Shown piece by piece: positions 44,303-52,584 of a stretch of 64,000 nucleotides of DNA. The DNA is from Pseudomonadota bacterium (GTDB lineage: Bacteria > Pseudomonadota > Alphaproteobacteria > Dongiales > Dongiaceae), in the NCBI GenBank assembly GCA_021792365.1, contig JAJYUT010000002.1, forward strand, positions 888,313 through 952,312, given 5' to 3'. Within the stretch, counting starts at the first letter, position 1; each line of letters begins with the position of its first letter. The notes beneath the pieces were generated by a model. The model did no database searches. It was not told the DNA's origin and worked only from the letters and a program-made list of their open reading frames with translations. The position numbers and the translations under genes are program-made.

Positions 44303-47140
44303 ATGTTGATCAAGGAAACTGATTACGGCACCCCCGCCTCCAAGAGCGAAGCGATGGTGACCCTGGAGATCGACGGCGAGAACGTGACGGTTCCGGCCGG
44401 GACCTCGCTCATGCGCGCCGCCGCCTCGATCGGGACCAAGGTCCCGAAGCTGTGCGCCACCGACAGCCTCAACTCCTTCGGCTCCTGCCGCCTGTGCCTG
44501 GTGGAGATCGAGGGGCGCAGGGGCACGCCGGCCTCCTGCACCACGCCGGTCGAGCCAGGTATGAAGGTCCGCACCCAGACGCCGCGCCTGGCCAAGCTGC
44601 GCCGCGGGGTGATGGAGCTCTATATCTCCGATCATCCGCTGGACTGCCTGACCTGCGCCGCCAATGGCGATTGCGAGCTGCAGGACATGGCGGGCGAGGT
44701 CGGCCTGCGCGAGGTGCGCTACGGCTATGACGGCGCCAACCACCTGACGTCCGAGAAGGACACTTCGAACCCCTATTTCACCTTCGATCCGGCCAAGTGC
44801 ATCGTCTGCTCGCGCTGCGTGCGCGCGTGCGAGGAGGTACAGGGCACATTTGCGCTGACCATCGATGGCCGCGGCTTCGCCTCTGTCGTGTCGGCTGGCC
44901 AGAAGCAGGACTTCCTCGATTCCGAATGCGTGTCCTGCGGCGCCTGCGTGCAGGCCTGCCCGACCGCCACGCTGATGGAGAACAGCGTCATCGACAATGG
45001 CCAGCCGGAGCACAGCGTGCTCACGACCTGCGCCTATTGCGGCGTCGGCTGCTCCTTCAAGGCGGAGATGCGCGGCGAGCAGGTCGTGCGCATGATGCCC
45101 TACAAGGACGGCAAGGCGAATCATGGCCATTCCTGCGTGAAGGGCCGTTTCGCCTGGGGCTATGCGACCCACAAGGAGCGCATCACCAAGCCGATGATCC
45201 GCGCCAAGATCACCGATCCGTGGAAGGAAGTCAGCTGGGAAGAGGCGATCAACCACGCCGCCAGCGAGTTCAAGCGCATCCAGAAGAAATACGGCCGCGG
45301 CTCAGTCGGCGGCATCACCTCCTCCCGCTGCACCAATGAGGAAACCTATCTGGTGCAGAAGATGATCCGCGCCGCGTTCGGCAACAACAACGTCGATACC
45401 TGCGCGCGCGTCTGCCACTCGCCGACGGGCTATGGGCTGAAGACCACCTTCGGCACCTCCGCCGGCACGCAGGATTTCGACTCGGTCGAGGCGACCGACG
45501 TCATTATGGTGATCGGCGCCAACCCGACCGACGCCCATCCGGTATTCGCGAGCCGCATGAAGCGGCGCCTGCGCGAGGGCGCCAAGCTGATCGTGGTGGA
45601 TCCGCGGCGCATCGAGCTGGTGAAGACGGCCCACGTTGAGGCCGATTATCACCTGCAGCTGATGCCCGGCACCAACGTCGCGGTCATCAACGCGCTGGCG
45701 CACGTGATCGTGACCGAGGGCCTGGTGAACGAGCAATACGTGGCCGAAAGGTGCGAGCCGGAAGACTTCCGGCGCTGGCGGGATTTCGTGGCCCTCCCGG
45801 AGAATTCGCCGGAGGCGGCCGAGCAGTATACCAAGGTTCCGGCGGCGGAGGTGCGCGCTGCTGCGCGGCTCTACGCGACCGGCGGCAATGCCGCGATCTA
45901 TTACGGCCTCGGCGTCACCGAGCACAGCCAGGGCTCGACCATGGTCATGGGCATGGCGAACCTTGCCATGGCGACCGGCAATATCGGCCGCAACGGCGTC
46001 GGCGTAAATCCGCTGCGCGGCCAGAACAACGTGCAGGGCGCCTGCGACATGGGCTCCTTCCCGCACGAATTCACCGGCTACCGCCATGTCTCGGACGATA
46101 CGGTGCGCCAGTCGTTCGAGCAGGCCTGGGGCGTGACGCTCGACCCCGAGCCGGGCCTGCGCATTCCGAACATGCTGGACAGTGCCGTCGAAGGTTCGTT
46201 CAAGGGCCTCTACGTCCAGGGCGAGGATATCGCGCAATCCGATCCCAACACCCAGCACGTGACCTCGGGCCTGGAGGCCATGGAATGCGTGGTGGTGCAG
46301 GACATCTTCCTGAACGAGACGGCCAACTACGCCCATGTCTTCCTGCCCGGCTCGTCGTTCCTGGAGAAGGACGGCACTTTCACCAATGCCGAGCGTCGCA
46401 TCTCGCTGGTCAACAAGGCGATGCGGCCGATGGCCGGCTATGCCGATTGGGAAGTGACCATGATGCTGAGCAAGGCGCTCGGCTATCCCATGGACTACAA
46501 GCACCCCAGCGAGATCATGGACGAGATCGCGCGCCTGACCCCGACCTTCAAGGGCGTCAGCTTCGATCGCATCCGCGAGCTGGGCTCGGTCCAATGGCCG
46601 TGCAACGACGCGGCGCCCGAGGGCACCCCGATCATGCATCAGAAGGGCTTCGTCCGCGGCAAGGGCAAGTTCATGGTCACTGCCTTCGTGCCGACCGAGG
46701 AGCGCACGGGACCGCGCTTCCCGCTCATCCTCACGACGGGGCGCATCCTCTCGCAATACAATGTGGGCGCGCAGACCCGGCGCACCGAGAACGTCGCCTG
46801 GCATCCGGAGGACGTGCTGGAGATCCATCCGTTCGACGCGGAGTCGCGCGGCATCCGCGACGGCGACGTGGTCGCGCTGGCGAGCCGCGTGGGCGAGACG
46901 TCGCTCCATGCCAAGATCTCCGAGCGCATGCAGCCGGGCGTGGTCTACACCACCTTCCATCATGCGCTGACCGGCGCGAATGTCGTGACCACCGAGCATT
47001 CGGACTGGGCGACCAACTGCCCCGAATACAAGGTCACCGCCGTCCAGGTGCGGCTGTCGAACCAGAGGTCGGAATGGCAGCGTTCCTATGAGGCGCTGCG
47101 CGAGGCGACGCGCAAGGTTGCAGCCCCCGCGGCGGAATGA
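44303..47140 (+). CDS. fdsA: NAD-dependent formate dehydrogenase, alpha (molybdenum) subunit
   Basis: A 945-residue catalytic subunit that oxidises formate to CO2. The N-terminal [2Fe-2S] domain has SFGSCRLCLVEIEG. NuoG-like [4Fe-4S] clusters follow (CIVCSRCVRACEEV and CVSCGACVQACP). The bis-MGD molybdenum domain begins with the cluster CAYCGVGC. The molybdenum ligand is most likely Cys371 followed by His372 in DTCARVCHSPTG, so this is a cysteine and not a selenocysteine enzyme. AGGAG lies seven bases before the start at 44303. Confidence 0.96.
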   Translation: MLIKETDYGTPASKSEAMVTLEIDGENVTVPAGTSLMRAAASIGTKVPKLCATDSLNSFGSCRLCLVEIEGRRGTPASCTTPVEPGMKVRTQTPRLAKLRRGVMELYISDHPLDCLTCAANGDCELQDMAGEVGLREVRYGYDGANHLTSEKDTSNPYFTFDPAKCIVCSRCVRACEEVQGTFALTIDGRGFASVVSAGQKQDFLDSECVSCGACVQACPTATLMENSVIDNGQPEHSVLTTCAYCGVGCSFKAEMRGEQVVRMMPYKDGKANHGHSCVKGRFAWGYATHKERITKPMIRAKITDPWKEVSWEEAINHAASEFKRIQKKYGRGSVGGITSSRCTNEETYLVQKMIRAAFGNNNVDTCARVCHSPTGYGLKTTFGTSAGTQDFDSVEATDVIMVIGANPTDAHPVFASRMKRRLREGAKLIVVDPRRIELVKTAHVEADYHLQLMPGTNVAVINALAHVIVTEGLVNEQYVAERCEPEDFRRWRDFVALPENSPEAAEQYTKVPAAEVRAAARLYATGGNAAIYYGLGVTEHSQGSTMVMGMANLAMATGNIGRNGVGVNPLRGQNNVQGACDMGSFPHEFTGYRHVSDDTVRQSFEQAWGVTLDPEPGLRIPNMLDSAVEGSFKGLYVQGEDIAQSDPNTQHVTSGLEAMECVVVQDIFLNETANYAHVFLPGSSFLEKDGTFTNAERRISLVNKAMRPMAGYADWEVTMMLSKALGYPMDYKHPSEIMDEIARLTPTFKGVSFDRIRELGSVQWPCNDAAPEGTPIMHQKGFVRGKGKFMVTAFVPTEERTGPRFPLILTTGRILSQYNVGAQTRRTENVAWHPEDVLEIHPFDAESRGIRDGDVVALASRVGETSLHAKISERMQPGVVYTTFHHALTGANVVTTEHSDWATNCPEYKVTAVQVRLSNQRSEWQRSYEALREATRKVAAPAAE

Positions 47141-47150
47141 ACCGGCCAGG

Positions 47151-47993
47151 ATGGTTGGGGAGCCCAACAAGGCTGACGAGACGGACCAGAGCAGCGATCT
47201 GCCGGCGGTGACCCAGCCGGCGAGCGTGCGGCGCGTGGCGCGCGACGGCACGGTCATCGACCGCATCGACGTGCTGGCGGAGGAAACGCCGGTTGCCTTG
47301 GTCTACAACGGAATCAGCCACGCCGTCATGATGGCGAGCCCAGCCGATTTCGAGGATTTCGCGCTGGGCTTCTCCGTGAGCGAGGGCATCGCCGACAAAG
47401 ACGACGTGGGCGAGATCGAGGCGGTCGCCGTCGATGCCGGGATCGAGGTGCGGATCGAGCTGTCCTCCCGCGCCTTCTGGCGGTTGAAGGAGCGCCGGCG
47501 CACCCTCGCCGGGCGCACGGGCTGCGGGCTGTGCGGGGTCGACAGCCTGGAGCAGACCGTGCGCGTGATGGAGCCGGTCACCGCGGATATCAGGGTCTCG
47601 CTCGACGCCATTCACCGCGCGCTGGACAACCTGCCGGAGGCGCAGACGCATAACCGCGCCACCCGCTCCATGCACGCTGCCGCGTTTGCAACGCAGCAGG
47701 GCGAGCTGAGGCTGGTGCGCGAGGATGTCGGGCGCCACAACGCGCTCGACAAGCTGATCGGGGCGATGCTGCGGGCCGGGATCGAACCGGCCTCCGGAGT
47801 CTGCCTCATCACCAGCCGCTGCTCCTACGAGATGGTGCAGAAAGCGGTGGTGACAGGCTTCCCGATCCTCGTCGCCGTATCTGCGCCGACCCTGATGGCA
47901 CGGCGCTTGGCCGAGGCGCACAATCTTACGCTGGTGGCGCTGGCGCGGCATGACAGCGCTGTGCTTGTCAGCCATCCCGAACGCGTATACTGA
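47151..47993 (+). CDS. fdhD: Formate dehydrogenase accessory sulfurtransferase FdhD
   Basis: A 280-residue protein needed to sulfurate the bis-MGD cofactor of formate dehydrogenase. The conserved Cys pair is in TGCGLCGVDSLE, and TRSMHAAAF, REDVGRHNALDKLIG and SRCSYEMVQKAV are typical of the family. It starts 10 bases after fdsA. The AGG just before the ATG at 47151 is too close to be a good RBS, so translation may be coupled to fdsA. Confidence 0.95.
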   Translation: MVGEPNKADETDQSSDLPAVTQPASVRRVARDGTVIDRIDVLAEETPVALVYNGISHAVMMASPADFEDFALGFSVSEGIADKDDVGEIEAVAVDAGIEVRIELSSRAFWRLKERRRTLAGRTGCGLCGVDSLEQTVRVMEPVTADIRVSLDAIHRALDNLPEAQTHNRATRSMHAAAFATQQGELRLVREDVGRHNALDKLIGAMLRAGIEPASGVCLITSRCSYEMVQKAVVTGFPILVAVSAPTLMARRLAEAHNLTLVALARHDSAVLVSHPERVY

Positions 47994-48021
47994 AATCCGA
48001 TCCGATGAAGAGGGCGAAACC

Positions 48022-48258
48022 GTGACGACCCAGCGGCTGGTTCATATGGCCAATCAGGTGGCAGCCTTTTTTGCCTCCTATCCCGAGGCCGAGGCGATCG
48101 AGGGCACGGCCAACCATCTCAAGAGTTTCTGGGATCCGCGCATGCGGCGCGAGATCGAGGCGCACCTGGCAGAGAAAGCCGGCGCCGGCCTTTCGCACGT
48201 GGCGCTCGAAGCCGTGAAGCGCATCGCCCAGAAAGACGCCGCCAAGAAGTCGGCCTGA
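48022..48258 (+). CDS. fdsD: Formate dehydrogenase, delta subunit
   Basis: A 78-residue FdsD-like protein, VTTQRLVHMANQVAAFFAS onward, with the family pattern HLKSFWDPRMRREIEAHL. It helps activate or stabilise Fds enzymes. The GTG at 48022 is chosen from homology and the GAGGG eight bases before it; the longer frame is inside fdhD. It ends 5 bases before the LysR gene. Confidence 0.9.
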   Translation: MTTQRLVHMANQVAAFFASYPEAEAIEGTANHLKSFWDPRMRREIEAHLAEKAGAGLSHVALEAVKRIAQKDAAKKSA

Positions 48259-48263
48259 CCTCC

Positions 48264-49160
48264 TTGCTCCTGAGGCAACTCTCCTATCTGGTCGCGCTCG
48301 CCAAGGAGCGCCATTTCGCCCGCGCCGCCGCCTCCTGCAACATCACCCAGCCGGCCTTGTCGGCAGCCATCCGCCATCTCGAGGAAGAGCTGGGCGTCAT
48401 GCTGGTCGAGCGCGACAAGCGCTTCAACGGCTTCACGCCGGAGGGACAGGAGGTGCTGCTATGGGCGCGGCGGATGCTGGCGGACGAGGAATCCCTGCGC
48501 CAGGGCATCCAGAATGCCCAGCGTTCCCTGACCGGCAATCTGAAGCTCGGCGTCATCCCTTCCGCCCTGCCCTTGGTGCCCGCCGTGACCGACCCGCTGC
48601 ATGATCGCCATCCGCAGGTGAAGGTGACGGTCTGGTCCACAAGCTCGATAGAGATCCAGCAGGGATTGGACCAGTTCGAGCTCGATGCCGGAATAACCTA
48701 CATCGAAAGCGAGCCGCTGCACGGCGTGCTCACGCGTGAGCTCTATGTCGAGCGCTATATCCTGCTGACGCCGGAGCACGGGCCGCTGGCCGGCCGCATC
48801 AGCGCGACCTGGCGCGAGGCGGCGGACCTGCCGCTCTGCCTCCTGACCCCCAACATGCAGAACCGGCGCATCCTCGACGGGGTGTTCAAATCGCTGGATT
48901 GCAGCCCGCGCCCGCAGCTCGAGACCAACTCGGTGGTCAATCTGTGTGCCCATGTGCGCTCGGGGCGACTCTCCAGCATAGTGCCCGAAACCCTGATCCA
49001 GGTGCTCGGCATGCCGTCGGGCGCGGTCGCGCTGGACCTGGTGGAGCCGGAGATCTCCCGCAAGGTCGGCCTCATCGTCCCCAACCGAGAGCCGCTGGCG
49101 CCGATCACCCTCGCGCTGTTCTCGCTGCAATTCCCGGCACTGAGCGCGGATGTGGGGTGA
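48264..49160 (+). CDS. LysR family transcriptional regulator, formate dehydrogenase operon
   Basis: A 298-residue LysR regulator with an N-terminal winged helix-turn-helix (LRQLSYLVALAKERHFARAA and ITQPALSAAIRHLEEELG) and a C-terminal effector-binding domain. It begins with TTG at 48264; the family usually starts MLLRQL, which fits LLLRQL here. RBS is weak, so coupling to fdsD is likely. LysR genes at the ends of fds operons control the operon, probably sensing formate. Confidence 0.92.
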   Translation: MLLRQLSYLVALAKERHFARAAASCNITQPALSAAIRHLEEELGVMLVERDKRFNGFTPEGQEVLLWARRMLADEESLRQGIQNAQRSLTGNLKLGVIPSALPLVPAVTDPLHDRHPQVKVTVWSTSSIEIQQGLDQFELDAGITYIESEPLHGVLTRELYVERYILLTPEHGPLAGRISATWREAADLPLCLLTPNMQNRRILDGVFKSLDCSPRPQLETNSVVNLCAHVRSGRLSSIVPETLIQVLGMPSGAVALDLVEPEISRKVGLIVPNREPLAPITLALFSLQFPALSADVG

Positions 49161-49169
49161 TCCGATTGG

Positions 49170-49580
49170 CTATGCTTTGAAGGGATTGTGGACAGTCAAC
49201 GATTTCTCGAAGACTTGTCCATGCTGTAAGTCCTCTGAATAGAGACGCGTGCAGCCGGACAGTTTTGCTGCGGCAACAATCAGAGCGTCATAGAAGGAAA
49301 CATTATAGCGCTCGGCGATTGCCAATGCCTGATCATGGGTATCGATTGTCAGCGGCTGGACGCGCAGGATGATTCGAAGCGGCTCAAGACAATCCTTGAT
49401 CTCGTTCCATTTCATTGCGAGCTTGCGGTTGGCGACCGAGACAAACTCGTTCAGGACCTGCACGCTCACCACACCGCCATCCGCCAACAATTCCTCTGCC
49501 CGATCCGCTTTCGACTGATCCTTGGAAAGCAGATAGAGCAGGACATTCGTATCGAAGAACGCGGTCTGTTCCGACGGCAT
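49170..49580 (-). CDS. vapC: VapC-type PIN-domain toxin
   Basis: A 136-residue PIN-domain ribonuclease. FFDTNVLLYLLSKD carries the first catalytic Asp (Asp10), NEFVSVANRK the conserved Glu, and SFYDALIVAAAKLSGC the third and fourth acidic residue region. These toxins cut tRNA or rRNA. It shares one base with the stop of the antitoxin gene (TGATG), a standard toxin-antitoxin arrangement. Confidence 0.9.
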   Translation of the reverse strand: MPSEQTAFFDTNVLLYLLSKDQSKADRAEELLADGGVVSVQVLNEFVSVANRKLAMKWNEIKDCLEPLRIILRVQPLTIDTHDQALAIAERYNVSFYDALIVAAAKLSGCTRLYSEDLQHGQVFEKSLTVHNPFKA

Positions 49581-49813
49581 CAGCGCCGCTCGTTCGCTTC
49601 CAGTCGATCGAACTTGAAAGATGCGGGGAGCCGGCCGCGATACTTGTGCAGACGCGCCAACAGCTCTCGTGCGCCAGGCGCCTTCGCAACTTCGAAAGAC
49701 CGCGCGCCGGCGACATGAATCTCCACGTTGTCGCCCTCCTTCAACTGCAGCGCCTCTACCACTGACGCGGGCAGGCGGACGGCAAGGCTATTACCCCATT
49801 TCGCAACTTGCAT
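49580..49813 (-). CDS. vapB: AbrB/MazE-type antitoxin
   Basis: A 77-residue swapped-hairpin AbrB DNA-binding protein (AKWGNSLAVRLPASVVEALQLKEGD). The C-terminal part probably wraps the toxin. It represses its own promoter in the usual way, and a perfect palindrome lies just upstream at 49825-49848. Confidence 0.9.
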   Translation of the reverse strand: MQVAKWGNSLAVRLPASVVEALQLKEGDNVEIHVAGARSFEVAKAPGARELLARLHKYRGRLPASFKFDRLEANERR

Positions 49814-49824
49814 GTAGGCTCCTT

Positions 49825-49848
49825 GATATACGTAGTAAAATGTATATC
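49825..49848. promoter_or_regulatory. Palindromic operator of the toxin-antitoxin operon
   Basis: GATATAC (49825-49831) and GTATATC (49842-49848) form a perfect 7-bp inverted repeat with a 10-base spacer, in a short AT-rich region just before the antitoxin ATG. Autorepression by the antitoxin or by the VapBC complex is the usual role. Confidence 0.7.
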
Positions 49849-49877
49849 ATATCGTTTGATTTTTCAAGGAGTCCTTC

Positions 49878-50327
49878 TTGCCTGAAATCTACGTCGATGC
49901 CGACGCCTGTCCCGTGAAGGACGAGATTCGCCGCGTCGCAGAGCGCCACAACATCATCGCGCATCTGGTGAGCAATCGCGGGTTCCGCACATCGGACCAT
50001 CCGCTGATCCGGAACGTGCTGGTCGGCGATGCGTTCGACGCGGCGGACAACTGGATCGTGGAGCACCTTCAGGCCGGCGACGTCGTCATAACCGGCGACA
50101 TCCAGCTTGCGGATCGCTGCCTGAAGGCGGGCGCGCAGGTGCTGGGGCACAATGGGCGGCCGTTCACGATGAACAGCATCGGTGCGGCCCTCGCCATGCG
50201 GGAGCTGTCATCGCAATTGCGGGACATGGGCGAGATCAAAGGCGGCGGCCCCGCCTTCTCTCAGCGGGACCGCACGAACTTCCTGAATGCGCTGGAGCAA
50301 TCGGTGCAGAAAGCGCTGCGCCAGTAG
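49878..50327 (+). CDS. YaiI/YqxD family (DUF188) protein
   Basis: A 149-residue protein of the YaiI/YqxD family, a PIN-like fold of unknown activity. The N-terminus IYVDADACPVKDEIRRVAER carries the hallmark DADACPVK, and VITGDIQLADRCLKAGA is also typical. TTG at 49878 has AAGGAG six bases upstream. It is divergent from the toxin-antitoxin operon and has no evident link to it. Confidence 0.92.
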   Translation: MPEIYVDADACPVKDEIRRVAERHNIIAHLVSNRGFRTSDHPLIRNVLVGDAFDAADNWIVEHLQAGDVVITGDIQLADRCLKAGAQVLGHNGRPFTMNSIGAALAMRELSSQLRDMGEIKGGGPAFSQRDRTNFLNALEQSVQKALRQ

Positions 50328-50328
50328 C

Positions 50329-50679
50329 CTACGTGTGCGTTAGAATATTGATGAGCCGGCCAAACGGATCGCGCACGTAGAAGCGGCGCACGCGCCAGGG
50401 TTCGTCAGCCGGGCCGTATTCGATCCTGATCTTCGCTTTCACGCACCGCGCTAGCGCCTCCTCCACGTCGTCGACCTCAATCGAGAGATCGGGGACTGGC
50501 GTGCCGGAGCCGCCTTCGGTCGCGACGCCCACCTGTACGGTCATCTTCTCGGCCGAGCCGTAGGAAACGAGCCAGCCGTGGTCCATCAGTACATCCAGGC
50601 CGAGGACGTCGCGGTAAAATCGCTTGGCCTTCGCGACATCTTCGGTTGCGATGTTGGCAACGATGCGCTTGACCTTCAT
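50329..50679 (-). CDS. VOC superfamily protein (glyoxalase-like)
   Basis: A 116-residue vicinal-oxygen-chelate fold protein (MKVKRIVANIATEDVAKAKR, then DVLGLDVLMDHGW), ending with FYVRDPFGRLINIL. Activity unknown; small stand-alone members include resistance proteins and dioxygenases. It begins 3 bases after the stop of a second VOC gene, so the two form an operon and probably arose together. Confidence 0.85.
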   Translation of the reverse strand: MKVKRIVANIATEDVAKAKRFYRDVLGLDVLMDHGWLVSYGSAEKMTVQVGVATEGGSGTPVPDLSIEVDDVEEALARCVKAKIRIEYGPADEPWRVRRFYVRDPFGRLINILTHT

Positions 50680-50682
50680 TGT

Positions 50683-51090
50683 TCAAGACTCCGCGTAAGG
50701 ATCATAGGTGCCGAAGCTCCACAAGTGCCCGTCGCAATCGCGCGCGGAGTACTCGCGCGCGCCATATTCGGTGTCGGCGAGCGGTCGCTCGATCTTTGCG
50801 CCGGCTGCCTTGGCGCGCGCGCAATGCGCATCGATATCCGGCACGACGACGTAGGTCCCGTAGCGCTCGGTCGCCCAGGGATTGCCGGGGTCGGGCTGGC
50901 CGCCGGAGCCCATCATGATCACCCCCGCGCCGAGGCGAAGCTGCGCGTGTGCGACCGTGTTGTTCTCGCCCGGCACGACGAACTGCTTCTCGAAGCCGAA
51001 GGCTTTGTTCAGCCATTCGATCGCCGTGGGCGCATCCGCGTAGCGGAAGCACGGAAAGATGTTGGGACCGCCGCTCTTCTGGTGTGCCAT
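50683..51090 (-). CDS. VOC superfamily protein (PhnB/glyoxalase-like)
   Basis: A 135-residue VOC protein, MAHQKSGGPNIFPCFRYADA onward, with the PhnB-like pattern WLNKAFGFEKQFVVPGE, AQLRLGAGVIMMGS and EYSARDCDGHLWSFGTYDP. The ATG at 51090 has GGAG six bases upstream and is preferred over one at 51102. Function unknown. It is followed by the other VOC gene. Confidence 0.87.
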   Translation of the reverse strand: MAHQKSGGPNIFPCFRYADAPTAIEWLNKAFGFEKQFVVPGENNTVAHAQLRLGAGVIMMGSGGQPDPGNPWATERYGTYVVVPDIDAHCARAKAAGAKIERPLADTEYGAREYSARDCDGHLWSFGTYDPYAES

Positions 51091-51161
51091 GGTGCGCTCC
51101 ATCTGCCTGTCAGGAACCGCGGCAGGCTAGCGCCGCGCGGCCGTGGGGTCTTGGATGAATT

Positions 51162-52031
51162 TTACCCGGCGATCCCGCCGCCATGCGGCAGCAATGCGGC
51201 CTGGAACGCGCGCGGCGTGCGCCCGGAATAGCGGCGGAAGTCGCGGTTGAAATGCGCCTGGTCGTAATAGCCGCAGGCGATCGCAAGCTCGGCCCAGCTT
51301 TCCTCGTCCGCCGCCCGGATGCGATCGACCGCATGGGCGAAGCGCAGGATGCCGGCGACCGCCTTGGGGCTGAGGCCGATCTGCGCGTTGAAGCGCTGGA
51401 TCAAGGTCTTGCGGCTGCAGGAGAGATCGCGGCTGAGCGCGCCGATCGTGCGCGCGCCGTGGCTCGCCTGCAGGCTCTTCAGTGCCCAGGCGACATCCGG
51501 CGACATCGGTTGCCCGCGGTGCAAGCGCTCCAGCAAGAAGCGGTCCACGAGGTCGAAGCGCGCGGGCCAATCGGCGGCATCCCGCAGCTGGTCCGCGAGG
51601 CGCTCCGCCGCCGCATCGCCGACGAGATCGCTGAGGTCGACGACGCGGTTGGCGATATCGGACATCGTGATGTTGAGGAAGCGATAGGCGCCGAGCAGCG
51701 TGAAGTTCACCTGGAAGCCCATCTGCTCGCCGTCATACTCGGTGACGACGTGCACGTCGTGCAACCCGGCGAGGAAGGAGCGATAGGAGCGCGGCTCGGC
51801 CGGCCGGTCGCCGTTGATGATGTCGATGCTGGGGCCGAAAGTGACGATCATCGGGATGCCGTCGAAAGGCGGCTGGAGCCGCCGCATCGGCCCGCGCGCC
51901 CGCTCCCGATAGCCTTGATAATCGCTCACATAGGGCCTGAGCCGCGCATCCGGGGCGCGCGAAACCATCGCCCAGCTATAGGCGTCCGAGCGATGAACAA
52001 TGACCTGCACACCCGATCCGTCGGCCGGCAC
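51162..52031 (-). CDS. AraC family transcriptional regulator
   Basis: A 289-residue regulator with a GTG start at 52031 and GGAGG six bases before it. The N-terminal sensor half is not of the arabinose cupin type and starts like regulators with DUF6597-type sensors (RPYVSDYQGYRERARGPMRR). The C-terminal DNA-binding part has ALSRDLSCSRKTLIQRFNAQ and WAELAIACGYYDQAHFNRDF, then SGRTPRAFQ. It is upstream of the VOC pair on the same strand and could regulate it. Confidence 0.9.
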   Translation of the reverse strand: MPADGSGVQVIVHRSDAYSWAMVSRAPDARLRPYVSDYQGYRERARGPMRRLQPPFDGIPMIVTFGPSIDIINGDRPAEPRSYRSFLAGLHDVHVVTEYDGEQMGFQVNFTLLGAYRFLNITMSDIANRVVDLSDLVGDAAAERLADQLRDAADWPARFDLVDRFLLERLHRGQPMSPDVAWALKSLQASHGARTIGALSRDLSCSRKTLIQRFNAQIGLSPKAVAGILRFAHAVDRIRAADEESWAELAIACGYYDQAHFNRDFRRYSGRTPRAFQAALLPHGGGIAG

Positions 52032-52100
52032 TGGAACCTCCCGCGTTCGCGGAACTGCTTGGAGATAGACAGCCGGGCGATTATGAGCGCGGCGCGCGCG

Positions 52101-52556
52101 TCAGGCGAGACGCTTTTCCATGAAGATGCTGAGCGGGTCGGGCTGGTAGGAGCCGAACGGGCCGCGCTCGACATAGCCGGACCTGCGATAGAGCGCGATC
52201 GCCTCCGACTGCTTGATTCCGGTCTCGAGCTGCATCAGCGTGACGCCGCGTTGCGCGGCCTCGCGCTCCAGGACTTCCATGATCGCGCGCGCGACACCTT
52301 TGCCGCGCGCTGCGGGATCGACGAAGACACGCTTCATCTCGGCCTGCCCGCTTTCGCCTAGCACGAAAGCGCCACAGCCGAGCGCCCGCCCGCCTTCGCG
52401 CGCGACGAAGAAATGGACATGCGGCCTTGCGAGCTGGTCCACGTCGACCAGGTGGTTGCTCTCCGCGGGATAGAGCGACTGCATCAACGCGTCGGACTGC
52501 CGGATGAGCGCGACGACGTCATCCTGGCGCGGTGTTTCACGTGAAACTTCGATCAT
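52101..52556 (-). CDS. GNAT family N-acetyltransferase
   Basis: A 151-residue GNAT acetyltransferase. The acetyl-CoA-binding motif A is RVFVDPAARGKGVARAIM, preceded by GCGAFVL and followed by LETGIKQSEAIALYRRSGY. The acceptor is unknown. It starts 28 bases after the XRE-cupin regulator stop, so the two may share a transcript. The codons for Val-Ser-Arg-Glu-Thr near its N-terminus contain the parS-like site at 52533-52548. Confidence 0.88.
   Translation of the reverse strand: MIEVSRETPRQDDVVALIRQSDALMQSLYPAESNHLVDVDQLARPHVHFFVAREGGRALGCGAFVLGESGQAEMKRVFVDPAARGKGVARAIMEVLEREAAQRGVTLMQLETGIKQSEAIALYRRSGYVERGPFGSYQPDPLSIFMEKRLA
52533..52548. promoter_or_regulatory. parS-like chromosome-partition site
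   Basis: TGTTTCACGTGAAACT matches the universal parS 16-mer TGTTTCACGTGAAACA at 15 of 16 positions, with the central palindrome GTTTCACGTGAAAC intact. ParB/Spo0J binds such sites to organise origin-proximal chromosome segregation. It lies inside the coding part of a GNAT gene, a common location for parS. Only one copy was noticed in the window. Confidence 0.8.
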
Positions 52557-52584
52557 ATTCGTGTGGGACTCTAGAAGCTTGGCA

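Noticed and set aside
45401-45420. Selenocysteine in the formate dehydrogenase active site
   Set aside because: The active-site codon is TGC (Cys371), not TGA.
45302-47266. 654-codon minus-strand frame opposite fdsA
   Set aside because: Covers the conserved fdsA/fdhD genes; no family similarity and typical shadow composition.
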